Assembly (NCBI GenBank): GCA_965232405.1
Contig: OZ246966.1
Coordinates: forward strand, 3,224,001 to 3,288,000
Origin: RCIO01 sp965232405
GTDB lineage: Bacteria; Pseudomonadota; Alphaproteobacteria; Rhizobiales; Rhizobiaceae
Direction of reading: 5' to 3'
DNA: 64,000 bases
In this document: positions 25,284 through 33,696 of the stretch, in pieces
Position numbering within the stretch: the stretch's first letter is position 1
Layout: each line of letters opens with the position of its first letter
Position numbers and translations under genes: made by a program
Notes under the pieces: model-generated
The model's input: the letters and a program-made list of their open reading frames with translations, nothing else
What the model was told of the DNA's origin: nothing
The model's database searches: none

Positions 25284-25609
25284 ATGGCAGATGCGAACCC
25301 CGCAAGGATGATTTCGGCCGGTTGGCGGCGCGGCTCGGCGCGCTGTCGCATCCAGCTCGCCTCAGCATCGTCACGCACCTTGCGCAGCAGGGGTGCTGCT
25401 CGTGCTGCAAGGATGTGGTGAGCAAGCTCGACCTGGCGCAGTCGACCGTTTCACAGCATCTGAAGGTGCTGGTGGAAGCCGGTCTGGTGCGGCTGACGCC
25501 GGATGGCACTCGTTCCCTTTATGAAATCGACCGCGATGCGCTTGCGTCGCTCTCGGAATCGGTCGGCAGTCTCTTTTCGGCCTGCTGCGCCGGTCCCTGC
25601 GATACCTAG
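25280..25609 (+). CDS. ArsR-family metal- or thiol-responsive repressor
   Basis: A 109-residue winged-helix repressor. SHPARLSIVTHLA opens the DNA-binding fold and LAQSTVSQHLKVLVEAGLV is the recognition helix and wing. Cys39, Cys40, Cys42 and Cys43 sit in the helix that carries the metal site in classical ArsR/SmtB proteins (position of ELCVCDL), and Cys102, Cys103 and Cys107 cluster at the C-terminus. Seven Cys in so short a protein point to soft-metal, metalloid or reactive-sulfur sensing. The ABC exporter gene begins 20 bases later, a probable target. The start codon overlaps an operator-like repeat. Confidence 0.85.
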   Translation: MNGRCEPRKDDFGRLAARLGALSHPARLSIVTHLAQQGCCSCCKDVVSKLDLAQSTVSQHLKVLVEAGLVRLTPDGTRSLYEIDRDALASLSESVGSLFSACCAGPCDT

Positions 25610-25629
25610 GCAAAACCCAGGAAGTCCAA

Positions 25630-27519
25630 TTGGCAGACAAGACCGTTTCAGCCGAATCCGGTTCGGTATTTTCCACCATTCGCAATCTCTGGCCTTATAT
25701 CTGGCCGTCGGGCCGGCCCGACCTGAAGCTGCGTGTCGCCTGGGCAACCGTGTTTCTGGTCACCGCCAAGCTTGTCCTTCTGCTCGTTCCTTACACCTTC
25801 AAATGGGCGACCGACGCGCTCGACAACCAGCTGGAGGCGGCGGAGTGGATCCCTGCGGTCCTGCTCGCGCCCGTCATGCTGGTCATGGCCTACAATGTCG
25901 TGCGCATCGTGCAGCTTGGCTTCAACCAGTTGCGCGACGCGCTGTTTGCCCGTGTCGGCCAGCATGCGGTGCGGCAACTGGCTCACCGTACCTTCGTCCA
26001 CATGCACCGGCTGTCGCTGCGTTTTCACCTGGAGCGCCGCACCGGCGGCCTCTCGCGCATCATCGAGCGCGGCGTGAAGGGCATCGAAACGATCGTTCGT
26101 TTCACAATCCTCAACACCGCGCCGACCATTCTGGAGTTTGCGTTGGCGGCGCTCATCTTCGCCGTCGCCTATGGCTGGATCTATGTCGCGATCATCGCCG
26201 TGACGATCTGGCTCTACACCTGGTTCACCGTTCGCGCGAGCGATTGGCGCATCGTCATTCGCCGTCAGATGAACGACAGCGACACCGACGCCAACACCAA
26301 GGCGATCGACTCCCTGCTCAACTATGAGACGGTGAAATATTTCAACAATGAGGAGATGGAGGCTAGCCGCTTCGACCGCTCGATGGCGCGTTACGAGGAA
26401 GCGGCGACGAAGACCTGGACATCGCTCGGCTGGCTGAATTTCGGACAGGGGGTGATCCTTGGCATCGGCATGGCGGCGGCGATGGGCATGTCGGCGTGGG
26501 AAGTGACGCGCGGCACACAGACCATCGGCGATTTCGTCTTCATCAACGCCATGCTGATCCAGCTTTCCATCCCGCTCAATTTTATCGGCTTCATCTACCG
26601 AGAGATCAGGCAGGGCCTGACCGACATCGAGCAGATGTTCGACCTTCTCGACGTACCGCAGGAGGTGGTTGACCGGCCCGGCGCGAAGCCGATCGAAGTC
26701 AGCCAAGGCGCAATCCGCTTCGACGATGTTCAGTTTGCCTACGATCCGAACCGTCCGATCCTCAAGGGCATCAGCTTCGAGGTGCCGGCAGGCAAGACAG
26801 TTGCAATCGTCGGCCCGTCCGGGGCCGGCAAATCGACGATCTCGCGGCTTCTGTACCGGTTCTACGACATCCAGTCCGGCGCGGTGACCATCGACGGACA
26901 TGACATTCGCGATGTCACGCAAAAGAGCCTGCGTGCCGCGATCGGCATGGTTCCTCAGGACACGGTGCTGTTTAACGACACGATTGCCTACAACATTCGT
27001 TATGGCCGCATCGACGCCTCCGACGACGACGTGCGCGAGGCCGCACGCATGGCCCAGATTGGCGATTTCATTGAAACACTTCCGGACGGCTACAAGTCGA
27101 TGGTCGGCGAGCGCGGGCTCAAGCTTTCGGGCGGCGAGAAACAGCGTGTGGCCATCGCTCGCACCATCCTGAAAGCGCCGCCGATCCTCATTCTGGATGA
27201 GGCGACGTCTGCGCTCGACACCCAGACCGAGCAGGAAATCCAGGCCGCGCTCGATGTCGTGAGCCGGGGCCGCACCACGCTGGTCATCGCCCACCGGCTT
27301 TCCACCGTCATCGGTGCCGACGAGATCATTGTCTTGAAGGACGGCCGTATCGCCGAGCGCGGCACCCACCGTGCACTGCTCGACCAGAACGGCCTTTACA
27401 GGCAGATGTGGGATCGTCAGCGCGAGGCGACCGAAGCCGAGGAAAAGCTGCGGATTGCTCGCGAGACCGACGAGATGGGCGTCATCGTGCGCCGCAGAAC
27501 CTCGGAAGTCACTGACTAA
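25630..27519 (+). CDS. Atm1-type ABC exporter
   Basis: A 629-residue half-transporter: a six-helix membrane domain (residues ~25-320) and an ABC domain with Walker A GPSGAGKST, signature LSGGEKQR and Walker B ILILDEATSALD. The DTDANTKAIDSLLNYETVKYFNNE stretch, broken here at residues ~217-240, is the hallmark of the Atm1/ABCB7 group that exports glutathione-linked sulfur or metal conjugates. The start is TTG at 25630 with AGGAAG upstream. It is paired with a Cys-rich ArsR gene, so detoxification of glutathione-metal adducts is a reasonable inference; a constitutive Fe-S role is the alternative. Confidence 0.9.
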   Translation: MADKTVSAESGSVFSTIRNLWPYIWPSGRPDLKLRVAWATVFLVTAKLVLLLVPYTFKWATDALDNQLEAAEWIPAVLLAPVMLVMAYNVVRIVQLGFNQLRDALFARVGQHAVRQLAHRTFVHMHRLSLRFHLERRTGGLSRIIERGVKGIETIVRFTILNTAPTILEFALAALIFAVAYGWIYVAIIAVTIWLYTWFTVRASDWRIVIRRQMNDSDTDANTKAIDSLLNYETVKYFNNEEMEASRFDRSMARYEEAATKTWTSLGWLNFGQGVILGIGMAAAMGMSAWEVTRGTQTIGDFVFINAMLIQLSIPLNFIGFIYREIRQGLTDIEQMFDLLDVPQEVVDRPGAKPIEVSQGAIRFDDVQFAYDPNRPILKGISFEVPAGKTVAIVGPSGAGKSTISRLLYRFYDIQSGAVTIDGHDIRDVTQKSLRAAIGMVPQDTVLFNDTIAYNIRYGRIDASDDDVREAARMAQIGDFIETLPDGYKSMVGERGLKLSGGEKQRVAIARTILKAPPILILDEATSALDTQTEQEIQAALDVVSRGRTTLVIAHRLSTVIGADEIIVLKDGRIAERGTHRALLDQNGLYRQMWDRQREATEAEEKLRIARETDEMGVIVRRRTSEVTD

Positions 27520-27604
27520 CGCAGCGTTGCCCAATGGCCGCGTTGCGGCCCGGCCTGCATTTCGCTATTGAACCGCTCCACAAAGAGCGAGTACGCGTTA
27601 CGCT

Positions 27605-28303
27605 ATGAGCGTCGTAGAATCCATCCGTAATTCCATGGTCCCGGTCCGCCGTGAGGGCTATCCCTTCATCGCGGCTTTCGGTGGCGCGGCCATCGTGCTG
27701 GGCCTGGTCTGGGGACCGCTGTTCTGGATCGGCCTCGCTTTGACGGCCTGGTGTGCCTATTTCTTCCGCGATCCCGAGCGTGTCACGCCGGTTGACGATC
27801 GTTTCGTCATCAGTCCGGCGGATGGTTTCGTGTCAGCCATCGGCCCGGCCAGCCCACCGCGTGAGCTGGGCCTCGGCGCGGGCGAGATGACCCGCATTTC
27901 CGTGTTCATGAATGTCTTTTCCTGCCATGTGAACCGCGCGCCGGTGCGCGGGCGCATCGCCCGTGTGGAGCACCGGCCGGGCAAGTTCCTCAACGCCGAG
28001 CTCGACAAGGCGAGCGAGGAGAACGAGCGCAACGGGCTGGTCATCGAAAGCCCCAACGGCACGGTCGCCGTCGTTCAGGTCGCCGGTCTCGTGGCACGGC
28101 GCATCATCTGCTGGACCGATGCCGGCTCAAGCATCGCGGTCGGCGATCGTTTCGGCCTGATCCGCTTCGGCTCGCGGCTCGACGTCTATCTGCCGGCAAA
28201 TGCCGTTCCGCGCGTCGCCATCGGCCAGACCGCAATTGCGGGCGAAACCATCATTGCCGAATTCGGCGGCGAGCAGGCAAGCCCGCTGGTGCGCGTCTCG
28301 TGA
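27605..28303 (+). CDS. psd: Phosphatidylserine decarboxylase proenzyme
   Basis: A 232-residue short-type Psd of Alphaproteobacteria. The inner-membrane enzyme makes phosphatidylethanolamine from phosphatidylserine with a pyruvoyl group formed by self-cleavage. N-terminal hydrophobic stretches (FGGAAIVLGLVWGPLFWIGL) anchor it. The cleavage site is the Gly-Ser-Ser of DAGSSIAVGD near residues 178-180, and FMNVFSCHVNRAPVRG is the conserved core. pssA follows 9 bases later, giving consecutive pathway steps in one operon. Confidence 0.93.
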   Translation: MSVVESIRNSMVPVRREGYPFIAAFGGAAIVLGLVWGPLFWIGLALTAWCAYFFRDPERVTPVDDRFVISPADGFVSAIGPASPPRELGLGAGEMTRISVFMNVFSCHVNRAPVRGRIARVEHRPGKFLNAELDKASEENERNGLVIESPNGTVAVVQVAGLVARRIICWTDAGSSIAVGDRFGLIRFGSRLDVYLPANAVPRVAIGQTAIAGETIIAEFGGEQASPLVRVS

Positions 28304-28312
28304 GGCGCTGAT

Positions 28313-29113
28313 ATGGCCGACAGGAAGCGGGAACCCGCGAAGCCGGGATTTGGCGGACCGCGCATCCGCGAAATTCCGCTCCGCGTCGTCATTCCAAATC
28401 TGATCACGGTTCTGGCGATTTGCGCCGGTCTGTCAGGCATCAGGCTGGCTTTCGAGGGCCGTTTCGAGCTTGCCGTCGCGATGGTGCTTCTGGCAGCCAT
28501 TCTCGACGCGCTGGATGGTCGCACCGCCCGCATGCTCAAGGGTTCGTCGCGTTTCGGCGCGCAGATGGATTCGCTGGCCGACATCGTCAATTTCGGCGTC
28601 GCGCCGGCTCTGGTCCTGTTTGCGTTCCTGCTTCACCAGCTTGGCGCGATCGGCTGGATCGCCGCGCTGATTTTCGCCATTGCCTGCGCACTGCGCCTCG
28701 CCCGGTTCAATGTCATGGCCGAGGATCCTGATCGTCCACTCTGGCAGACGGCGTATTTTGTCGGCGTTCCCGCGCCTGCGGGCGCCATAGTCGTCATGCT
28801 CCCGGTCTATCTGGGGTTTGTCGGCGTGCCGCTTGCGGGCTGGCTTGCCGGCGCGGGCGCCGTCTATACCATTCTTGTCGGCCTGTTGATGGTGAGCCGC
28901 ATTCGCGTCTGGTCCGGCAAGGCGCCGGGCACGCGCATTCCGCGCGACGCGGTGCCGTTCCTGCTTCTGTGCGCGGTGCTGCTGGTCATGCTGTTTGTCG
29001 CCTACACCTGGTACACGCTCACCGCAGGTGTCGTTGCTTATCTGCTTTTCCTGCCGTTGAGTGCCGAGGCCTACCGTCGCCGCGAGCAGCGCGAAACCAC
29101 CGACAGCGCCTAG
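28313..29113 (+). CDS. pssA: CDP-diacylglycerol--serine O-phosphatidyltransferase
   Basis: A 266-residue integral membrane CDP-alcohol phosphatidyltransferase that makes phosphatidylserine for Psd. The catalytic motif DGxxAR(x8)GxxxDxxxD is present as DGRTARMLKGSSRFGAQMDS followed by LAD. Six to eight hydrophobic helices follow. GAGG upstream of ATG 28313 is the ribosome site. The stop codon is part of a CTAG tetranucleotide shared with the stop of the convergent acyltransferase gene. Confidence 0.93.
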   Translation: MADRKREPAKPGFGGPRIREIPLRVVIPNLITVLAICAGLSGIRLAFEGRFELAVAMVLLAAILDALDGRTARMLKGSSRFGAQMDSLADIVNFGVAPALVLFAFLLHQLGAIGWIAALIFAIACALRLARFNVMAEDPDRPLWQTAYFVGVPAPAGAIVVMLPVYLGFVGVPLAGWLAGAGAVYTILVGLLMVSRIRVWSGKAPGTRIPRDAVPFLLLCAVLLVMLFVAYTWYTLTAGVVAYLLFLPLSAEAYRRREQRETTDSA

Positions 29114-29790
29114 GCTTCGTCCGCTTCCCTGACGCGGTTGAACAAGGCAGCGGAGGCTCGTGTTTCGTCGTTGCCCGCAAGGGCGATGAGGTCAGGAACA
29201 GTGTGCGGTTCCAGCGCGAATAGATCGAGTTTGGAAAACAGACGCCGTTTCTGGCCCTGCGCTGGCGCAAACAGGCTGTTGCGCGAGCCGTGAACCGAAA
29301 CAGGCACGATGCGCGCGCCTGACCGCATGGCGATGCGCGCCACTGCCCGGTAAAGCCGATACGGCTTTGAGTCGGGTTCGATTCCGTCGGGAAAATAGAC
29401 CGCCAGCCGCCCATTGCCTTTGAGATGGCGCACCAGCCGTCGGCTGACGAAGAAATGCTCCGGGTTGAACGCGATCGTGCGCGCCATGGCCCGCCAGGGT
29501 TCCAGCCATGCCGAGCGGGCCGAAGCCTCGTCGAGAATGTGCAGAGTGTCTTCCGGCAGGAGCGCCAACATGAGCGCCGGGTCAAGGCGCGACTGATGCA
29601 GGATGGCATAGAGCGTGGGCGGGTCGCTTCGCAGATGTGCGCCGCCGCGCACGCGAAGCCCGTGTGTAGTCGCTACGGGGAGAAGCAGAAAGGCCTGCTG
29701 AAAGGTAATGCTGCGCACCAGCGCCAGAATGATTGCTCCGCCTACCCAGGCAAGCGCAATCGCGCCAATGACGACCAGTGCCAGGACCAT
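29110..29790 (-). CDS. PlsC-like acyltransferase family protein
   Basis: A 226-residue protein with an N-terminal membrane helix (VLALVVIGAIALAWVGGAIIL) and an acyltransferase-like HX4D motif as HQSRLD (residues ~64-69). A VYFPDGIEPDSKP segment corresponds to the FPEGTR-like motif III of 1-acyl-glycerol-3-phosphate acyltransferases, and RIVPVSVHGSRN is like motif IV. The motifs are degenerate enough that the acceptor may differ from lysophosphatidic acid. It converges with pssA and shares a CTAG stop. Its proximity to psd-pssA fits phospholipid metabolism. Confidence 0.75.
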   Translation of the reverse strand: MVLALVVIGAIALAWVGGAIILALVRSITFQQAFLLLPVATTHGLRVRGGAHLRSDPPTLYAILHQSRLDPALMLALLPEDTLHILDEASARSAWLEPWRAMARTIAFNPEHFFVSRRLVRHLKGNGRLAVYFPDGIEPDSKPYRLYRAVARIAMRSGARIVPVSVHGSRNSLFAPAQGQKRRLFSKLDLFALEPHTVPDLIALAGNDETRASAALFNRVREADEA

Positions 29791-29916
29791 CCGCCTCGGT
29801 TCCCTCTCGCTGCCCGCGCCCGTTGGCTCCGGGCGCGACCATAGCCCGGCAAACCGGGCTTTGAAACCGTCAGCCGGCCCGAGCCTGTGGGTGAATTGGG
29901 TTGGGTAGAGGTGCCC

Positions 29917-30345
29917 TTACCAGCGCCGCACGGGCGCGTTGCCGCCCGATCCGGGCGGCGGGCCTGCCTGCTGCAACGGACCAGGAACGGGGAAGGGGTT
30001 GTAGCCGGAAATGCCGTTCGCACCGTCCGAGCTGTAGGACCTGAACGAAAACTTGCCGAAATTGCATTCCGTCATCGTTCCCGAACGGCCGAAATCGCGG
30101 AAATTGTTCGAGCGATAGCTGCTCTGCGAGCAATTGCTGTCCACCGCTTGCTGGCCGCGATTCAACTGCACGCCCGGCAGCCCCTCGAACTGAAGCTGGC
30201 CATTGCCTTGTCCCTGCGGCGCATAGGTCGGCTGCCCGGACGAATTGCTGCCGAGGTCAAGCTGCTCCCAGGCAAACGCGGGCGCGTTACCGGCGGCAAG
30301 AGCGGCTGCTGCTGCGATGCCAACAATGCAAGCTCGAACGGACAT
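29917..30345 (-). CDS. Small exported hypothetical protein
   Basis: A 142-residue protein with a clear signal peptide (ACIVGIAAAAALAAGNAPAFA). The mature part is Gly/Ser/Asn/Gln-rich with two Cys (DSNCSQSSYRSN and MTECNFGKFSF) and a proline-rich C-terminus. Composition suggests a secreted or periplasmic protein with little regular helix. No family recognised. A GAGGGGTC ribosome site is ~8 nt upstream. It lies downstream of the small membrane protein gene on the same strand. Confidence 0.6.
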   Translation of the reverse strand: MSVRACIVGIAAAAALAAGNAPAFAWEQLDLGSNSSGQPTYAPQGQGNGQLQFEGLPGVQLNRGQQAVDSNCSQSSYRSNNFRDFGRSGTMTECNFGKFSFRSYSSDGANGISGYNPFPVPGPLQQAGPPPGSGGNAPVRRW

Positions 30346-30415
30346 TGATGCGACCCCTCACGGTTTCACCATAAACCGAAGATAATGCTGCCGCACAAAG
30401 CGGGCAAGATTGTGC

Positions 30416-30685
30416 TCAACGGCAAAACATTACGCCACTGACACCCTCATGCGTTGGCGCAACATGCAATGCCATTGCCGCTACGAAGACAGTCAGTCCG
30501 ACAAGTTCGAAGAGGTCCTTGAGCGGAGTGCCTTCACCGAGCGTCCCGACGATCACTTCTCGAACGACGCCCAAAACCACAACGATGGTCGTGACCCACC
30601 AGATCAACCGGCAAGTTTCACGAGCGCTCCAGCTCGCAAGCGCGGCGTCTTCGTTTGCGTGGTATCCGTCCGTATCAGCAACCAT
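30416..30685 (-). CDS. Small two-helix membrane protein, unknown
   Basis: An 89-residue protein with a charged N-terminus and two hydrophobic segments (IWWVTTIVVVLGVVREVIVG and LFELVGLTVFVAAMALHVA) separated by an acidic loop (GEGTPLKDL). An ATG ten codons upstream (30715) is an alternative start. No ribosome site is strong for either. It follows the flippase gene on the same strand after 79 bases. Coding is supported by the coherent membrane topology; homology cannot be named. Confidence 0.45.
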   Translation of the reverse strand: MVADTDGYHANEDAALASWSARETCRLIWWVTTIVVVLGVVREVIVGTLGEGTPLKDLFELVGLTVFVAAMALHVAPTHEGVSGVMFCR

Positions 30686-30764
30686 GTCTCGGCCCCAGCC
30701 CGAGCCAGCTACCATGACAGAAGGGTATTAAGTAGAGGTTTGCACGGGCGGAACCGTTCGCTGC

Positions 30765-32135
30765 TCACCTGTCCAGCGAGGCGATGAAGGACGACGTTCC
30801 CACCAGCCGCCGCATCAGCATTTCCAGCAGCAGCGAATAGACAATCATGGACGTTGCGGTCGCAATCGCCGCGCCATAAATGCCGAAAAACGGGATAAGC
30901 CCGAAATTGAGCCCGAGGTTGATTACTACGGAAGTCGCCTTGGCGCGGAACTCGGCGCGTTCGTGCCCGAGCATTTTCAGTGCGTCCTCGGCTCCGCCGG
31001 TGCTGGCGCGCGCCAAAAGTCCAAGTGCCAAAACCAGGAGTACCGGATAGGCAGCGGTGAATTCGGCGCCGAAAAGCCAAAGCAGCGGCCAGCCCAATGC
31101 TGCAACGCCGACAGTGACCACCAGCGTAGCCCAGAAAATCCACCGCGTGGACCGGTGGATAAGCAGTCTCAACTCGTCGCGGCTGCCGGTGGCGTTAAGG
31201 CCCGCCATTCGCTGCGCAACAGCACTTGTGACGGCAAACTGTACTGCCGTGACCTGCGAGCTTACGCGCGTTGCGGCAAAATAGAGCGCCACCGTCGTGC
31301 TATCCACGAACAAGCCCAGAACGACAATATCGCTGAAGGTCAGGACGAGCTGGAAGGCATTCGTCATCATCATCGGCAGTGCGGTCTTCAACCACAGGCC
31401 GGTATGGCGAACACCCGCCGCTTTGGGCAGCGCGCGTGCCGCCCTTCGCAGAAACAGAACCAGCTGAACCAGGGTAGCTGTCGCTCCGGCAAGGAGCACG
31501 GCAAGAAGTGCAGTCCCCGCACTTGCCGGCATTGCCGCAGCAATTGCGGCAAGCAGGAAGACGACGAGTAGGACTTGCCTGAGCACATAGGGTGGCACAT
31601 GAGCCAGCCCCGTCCAGGAGAACGAAAGCGCGTAGCCCTCGAGCAGATCCTGGAGCGCAAATATCGGAAGGCAGGCAAAGGCCAGCAGGGCAGGGATCAG
31701 ATATTCAGGCGGGACACGATCGGAGACCGAGTATAGCACAACCGCGCCGACAATGCCGATTGCCGACGAACTCCCACCCACGATAGCAAGGCTCGTCTTG
31801 ATAAACTGGCGTCCGGTGCCGCTTTGGCCGGTGTCGCGATATTCCGCGATGAAGCGGATTGCCGCTTCGCTCAGGCCGAAACTGGCGAGAAAGCCGCCGA
31901 TCGTCAGCCAGACCCAGACATACGAGTAGACCCCGTATTCGGCCACGCCGAGCACACGGGCTAAAAACACATGAGCGCCATAACCCAATCCCGCGGCGGC
32001 GACCCGGATAGCGAGTGCCAGTAAAGCAGATCGGTTGATTTCAGCGCCGTCGCCAAGCCCACCGGCAATCGCCGTTGCAACGCGGCCGGGCAGGAACCGT
32101 AAGAATCCGTTGATGGGTTCGGCAGCCTGCGTCAT
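30765..32135 (-). CDS. Polysaccharide flippase (MOP superfamily)
   Basis: A 456-residue, 12-14 helix lipid-linked oligosaccharide flippase of the MOP (MATE/PST) superfamily. The start NRSALLALAIRVAAAGLGYG and the segment FLARVLGVAEYGVYSYVW are the usual first two helices; GRQFIKTSLAIVGGSSSA and RAAARALPKAAGVR are loops. Such proteins move undecaprenol-linked sugar units across the inner membrane for O-antigen, capsule or exopolysaccharide. Its start overlaps the stop of the GNAT gene upstream (ATGA), so both are made together. No Wzy polymerase or glycosyltransferase is in the window. Confidence 0.85.
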   Translation of the reverse strand: MTQAAEPINGFLRFLPGRVATAIAGGLGDGAEINRSALLALAIRVAAAGLGYGAHVFLARVLGVAEYGVYSYVWVWLTIGGFLASFGLSEAAIRFIAEYRDTGQSGTGRQFIKTSLAIVGGSSSAIGIVGAVVLYSVSDRVPPEYLIPALLAFACLPIFALQDLLEGYALSFSWTGLAHVPPYVLRQVLLVVFLLAAIAAAMPASAGTALLAVLLAGATATLVQLVLFLRRAARALPKAAGVRHTGLWLKTALPMMMTNAFQLVLTFSDIVVLGLFVDSTTVALYFAATRVSSQVTAVQFAVTSAVAQRMAGLNATGSRDELRLLIHRSTRWIFWATLVVTVGVAALGWPLLWLFGAEFTAAYPVLLVLALGLLARASTGGAEDALKMLGHERAEFRAKATSVVINLGLNFGLIPFFGIYGAAIATATSMIVYSLLLEMLMRRLVGTSSFIASLDR

Positions 32136-33295
32136 TGGCCCCGACTATTTCCGCCCACGACCTGCCAGGCGGCACGGGCAAGGTTGCGAGCGCCAAGCAG
32201 TGACTTTCTGGCGGTGATCAGATGCTTGATTGCGTTCGAACTGCGGGAATCGGCGGCGGCAACAAAGGCGCCTTCTACGGCTTCGTGCTCCAGCCATATC
32301 TCTTCCAGTGGGTGGCCCGCATCAGCACAGGAATCGAGGCGGTCATACCGGTCACGGTCGAGCATTTCCTGCAGGGAATAATCGTAGAGGATCACCCCTG
32401 GACCGTATTTTGCATAGGTTTCGTCATATGCGGATTTGATGAAATATGCGCGGCGCTGCGAAACGAGATTGATATCTCCCGCGATAAGGCTTCCATTCAG
32501 CCTCAGCGTGGCAAGATGAATGGCAGGCAGGTTGTTCGTCGAACCATATACGGAATGGGCGAACTTTTTCGTCTGCTCATTTGAAGCAAGCGCGGTGCCG
32601 GCCCGACCCTTCCAGCCCGCAACTTCAAGCGCCAGGATCTCGTCCAGGGTTTTGTTGAAACGGAGATCGCCCGCCTCGACAATTTCGAGATCGATATCGC
32701 CAAGCTCGGATAACTTCCGTGTTCGGCTTCTCAGGTTGCGCGCCTTCTTGCGCGACCATCTCGCTGTGTATGCGTCATGAGAGAGGCCCTTGGCTGCAAC
32801 GGCCCTGAGAAAGCTGCTCTCTGCCTCATACGCGGCCATTCCTTCGGTCACCGCTTCGGCAAGCGCGGTGCCGCAGGCGCTCTCGGGATAGAACTCGCGC
32901 AAGTGGACGATCGACGGAAGTTCTTCGTGAGCCGCTACAAAATCCAGAAACGACGCCCAGACCGCCGAGGGGTCTTGTCCGCCGATCAGGGGTACGGTCT
33001 GTCCAACGAGGCTGTCGAAGCTCATTTCGGTAACGCCACCCGGAAAGCCGTCCTTCAGGCCCTTCACGGTCACCGGAAACAGCCCCTCCAACTGATTGGT
33101 GCCGCGATCACGGATGAGTACGAGCCAGTGCCTTTCCTCAGCGCGGATGTACCGGCACAGCGCGATCAGATGATCCGGTTCGTAGTATGGATTGGGCTCG
33201 ACGGCTCGCTGCGAAAGTTCGGCCCATTCCGCGCGGATGGTATCGGCGTCGTCGATAGAAATCAGTTCTGCTCGTGGCAGCAACGGGACCAACAT
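32132..33295 (-). CDS. FemAB/CelD-like GNAT acyltransferase
   Basis: A 387-residue protein of the BioF2/CelD (PF13480-type) GNAT group seen in cellulose and exopolysaccharide loci. The core ARWSRKKARNLRSRTRKL (residues ~183-200) followed by TLRLNGSLIAGDINLVSQRR and AYDETYAKYGPGVILYDYSL are family features. The role is thought to be acyl or aminoacyl transfer to a surface polymer. A GAAGGAG ribosome site sits immediately before the ATG. The ATGA overlap with the flippase supports a surface-glycan function. Confidence 0.8.
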   Translation of the reverse strand: MLVPLLPRAELISIDDADTIRAEWAELSQRAVEPNPYYEPDHLIALCRYIRAEERHWLVLIRDRGTNQLEGLFPVTVKGLKDGFPGGVTEMSFDSLVGQTVPLIGGQDPSAVWASFLDFVAAHEELPSIVHLREFYPESACGTALAEAVTEGMAAYEAESSFLRAVAAKGLSHDAYTARWSRKKARNLRSRTRKLSELGDIDLEIVEAGDLRFNKTLDEILALEVAGWKGRAGTALASNEQTKKFAHSVYGSTNNLPAIHLATLRLNGSLIAGDINLVSQRRAYFIKSAYDETYAKYGPGVILYDYSLQEMLDRDRYDRLDSCADAGHPLEEIWLEHEAVEGAFVAAADSRSSNAIKHLITARKSLLGARNLARAAWQVVGGNSRGQ

Positions 33296-33591
33296 TCTCC
33301 TTCACCACCAGGTTCGCGTGGACAGGCCAGCCTGACCCTGACACGTCGATCTGCGGTCGCGACATCATCAGACAGTCTGCCAGACTAGTGATTTGAACTT
33401 TAGCGAGCGTTAATCCGGCCTTCTGGTCTCGTCGGCTTCCGCTGATGCTTGACCGCGCGGGTCCACTGCCGTGTGCCCGGAGCATTGTGTCTCAAAGGGC
33501 ACAACCGGCTGTGTTCGATATCTGTCGTCTTGCCAATTCGCCGGATTCGACATAGTCCCGCCCGCAAATTCGACTGCCAATGGAGAGCGAG
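33296..33591. other. Intergenic region between divergent GNAT and ABC exporter genes
   Basis: Together with the small frame that follows, this 350-bp gap holds no clear gene. It must contain divergent promoters. A 6-bp inverted repeat with one central base (AGTCTG-C-CAGACT, 33374-33386) is a possible operator. No strong terminator or RNA gene is apparent. Confidence 0.5.
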
Positions 33592-33696
33592 ATGAAAGCG
33601 TTCATGTCCAACCGCAATGGAGACATCCACAAGGACATGACGCTTTATGCAAATCCGCATTTCCGAGGCGAAAACGCATGCAGATGCGCGCCATAA
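33592..33696 (+). CDS. Possible 34-residue leader peptide upstream of the ABC exporter
   Basis: ATG at 33592 follows a strong GGAGAGCGAG ribosome site. The frame encodes a basic 34-residue peptide (begins MKAFMSNRNGDIH, ends ENACRCAP) and runs 50 bases into the ABC exporter gene in another frame. The exporter's own ATG (33647) has only a poorly spaced AAGGA. This could be a coupling leader or an accidental frame; homology cannot be judged. Confidence 0.3.
   Translation: MKAFMSNRNGDIHKDMTLYANPHFRGENACRCAP

Noticed and set aside
25648..27534. 628-codon antisense frame opposite the Atm1-type exporter
   Set aside because: Covers a gene with all ABC motifs; the antisense product shows no domain and no ribosome site.
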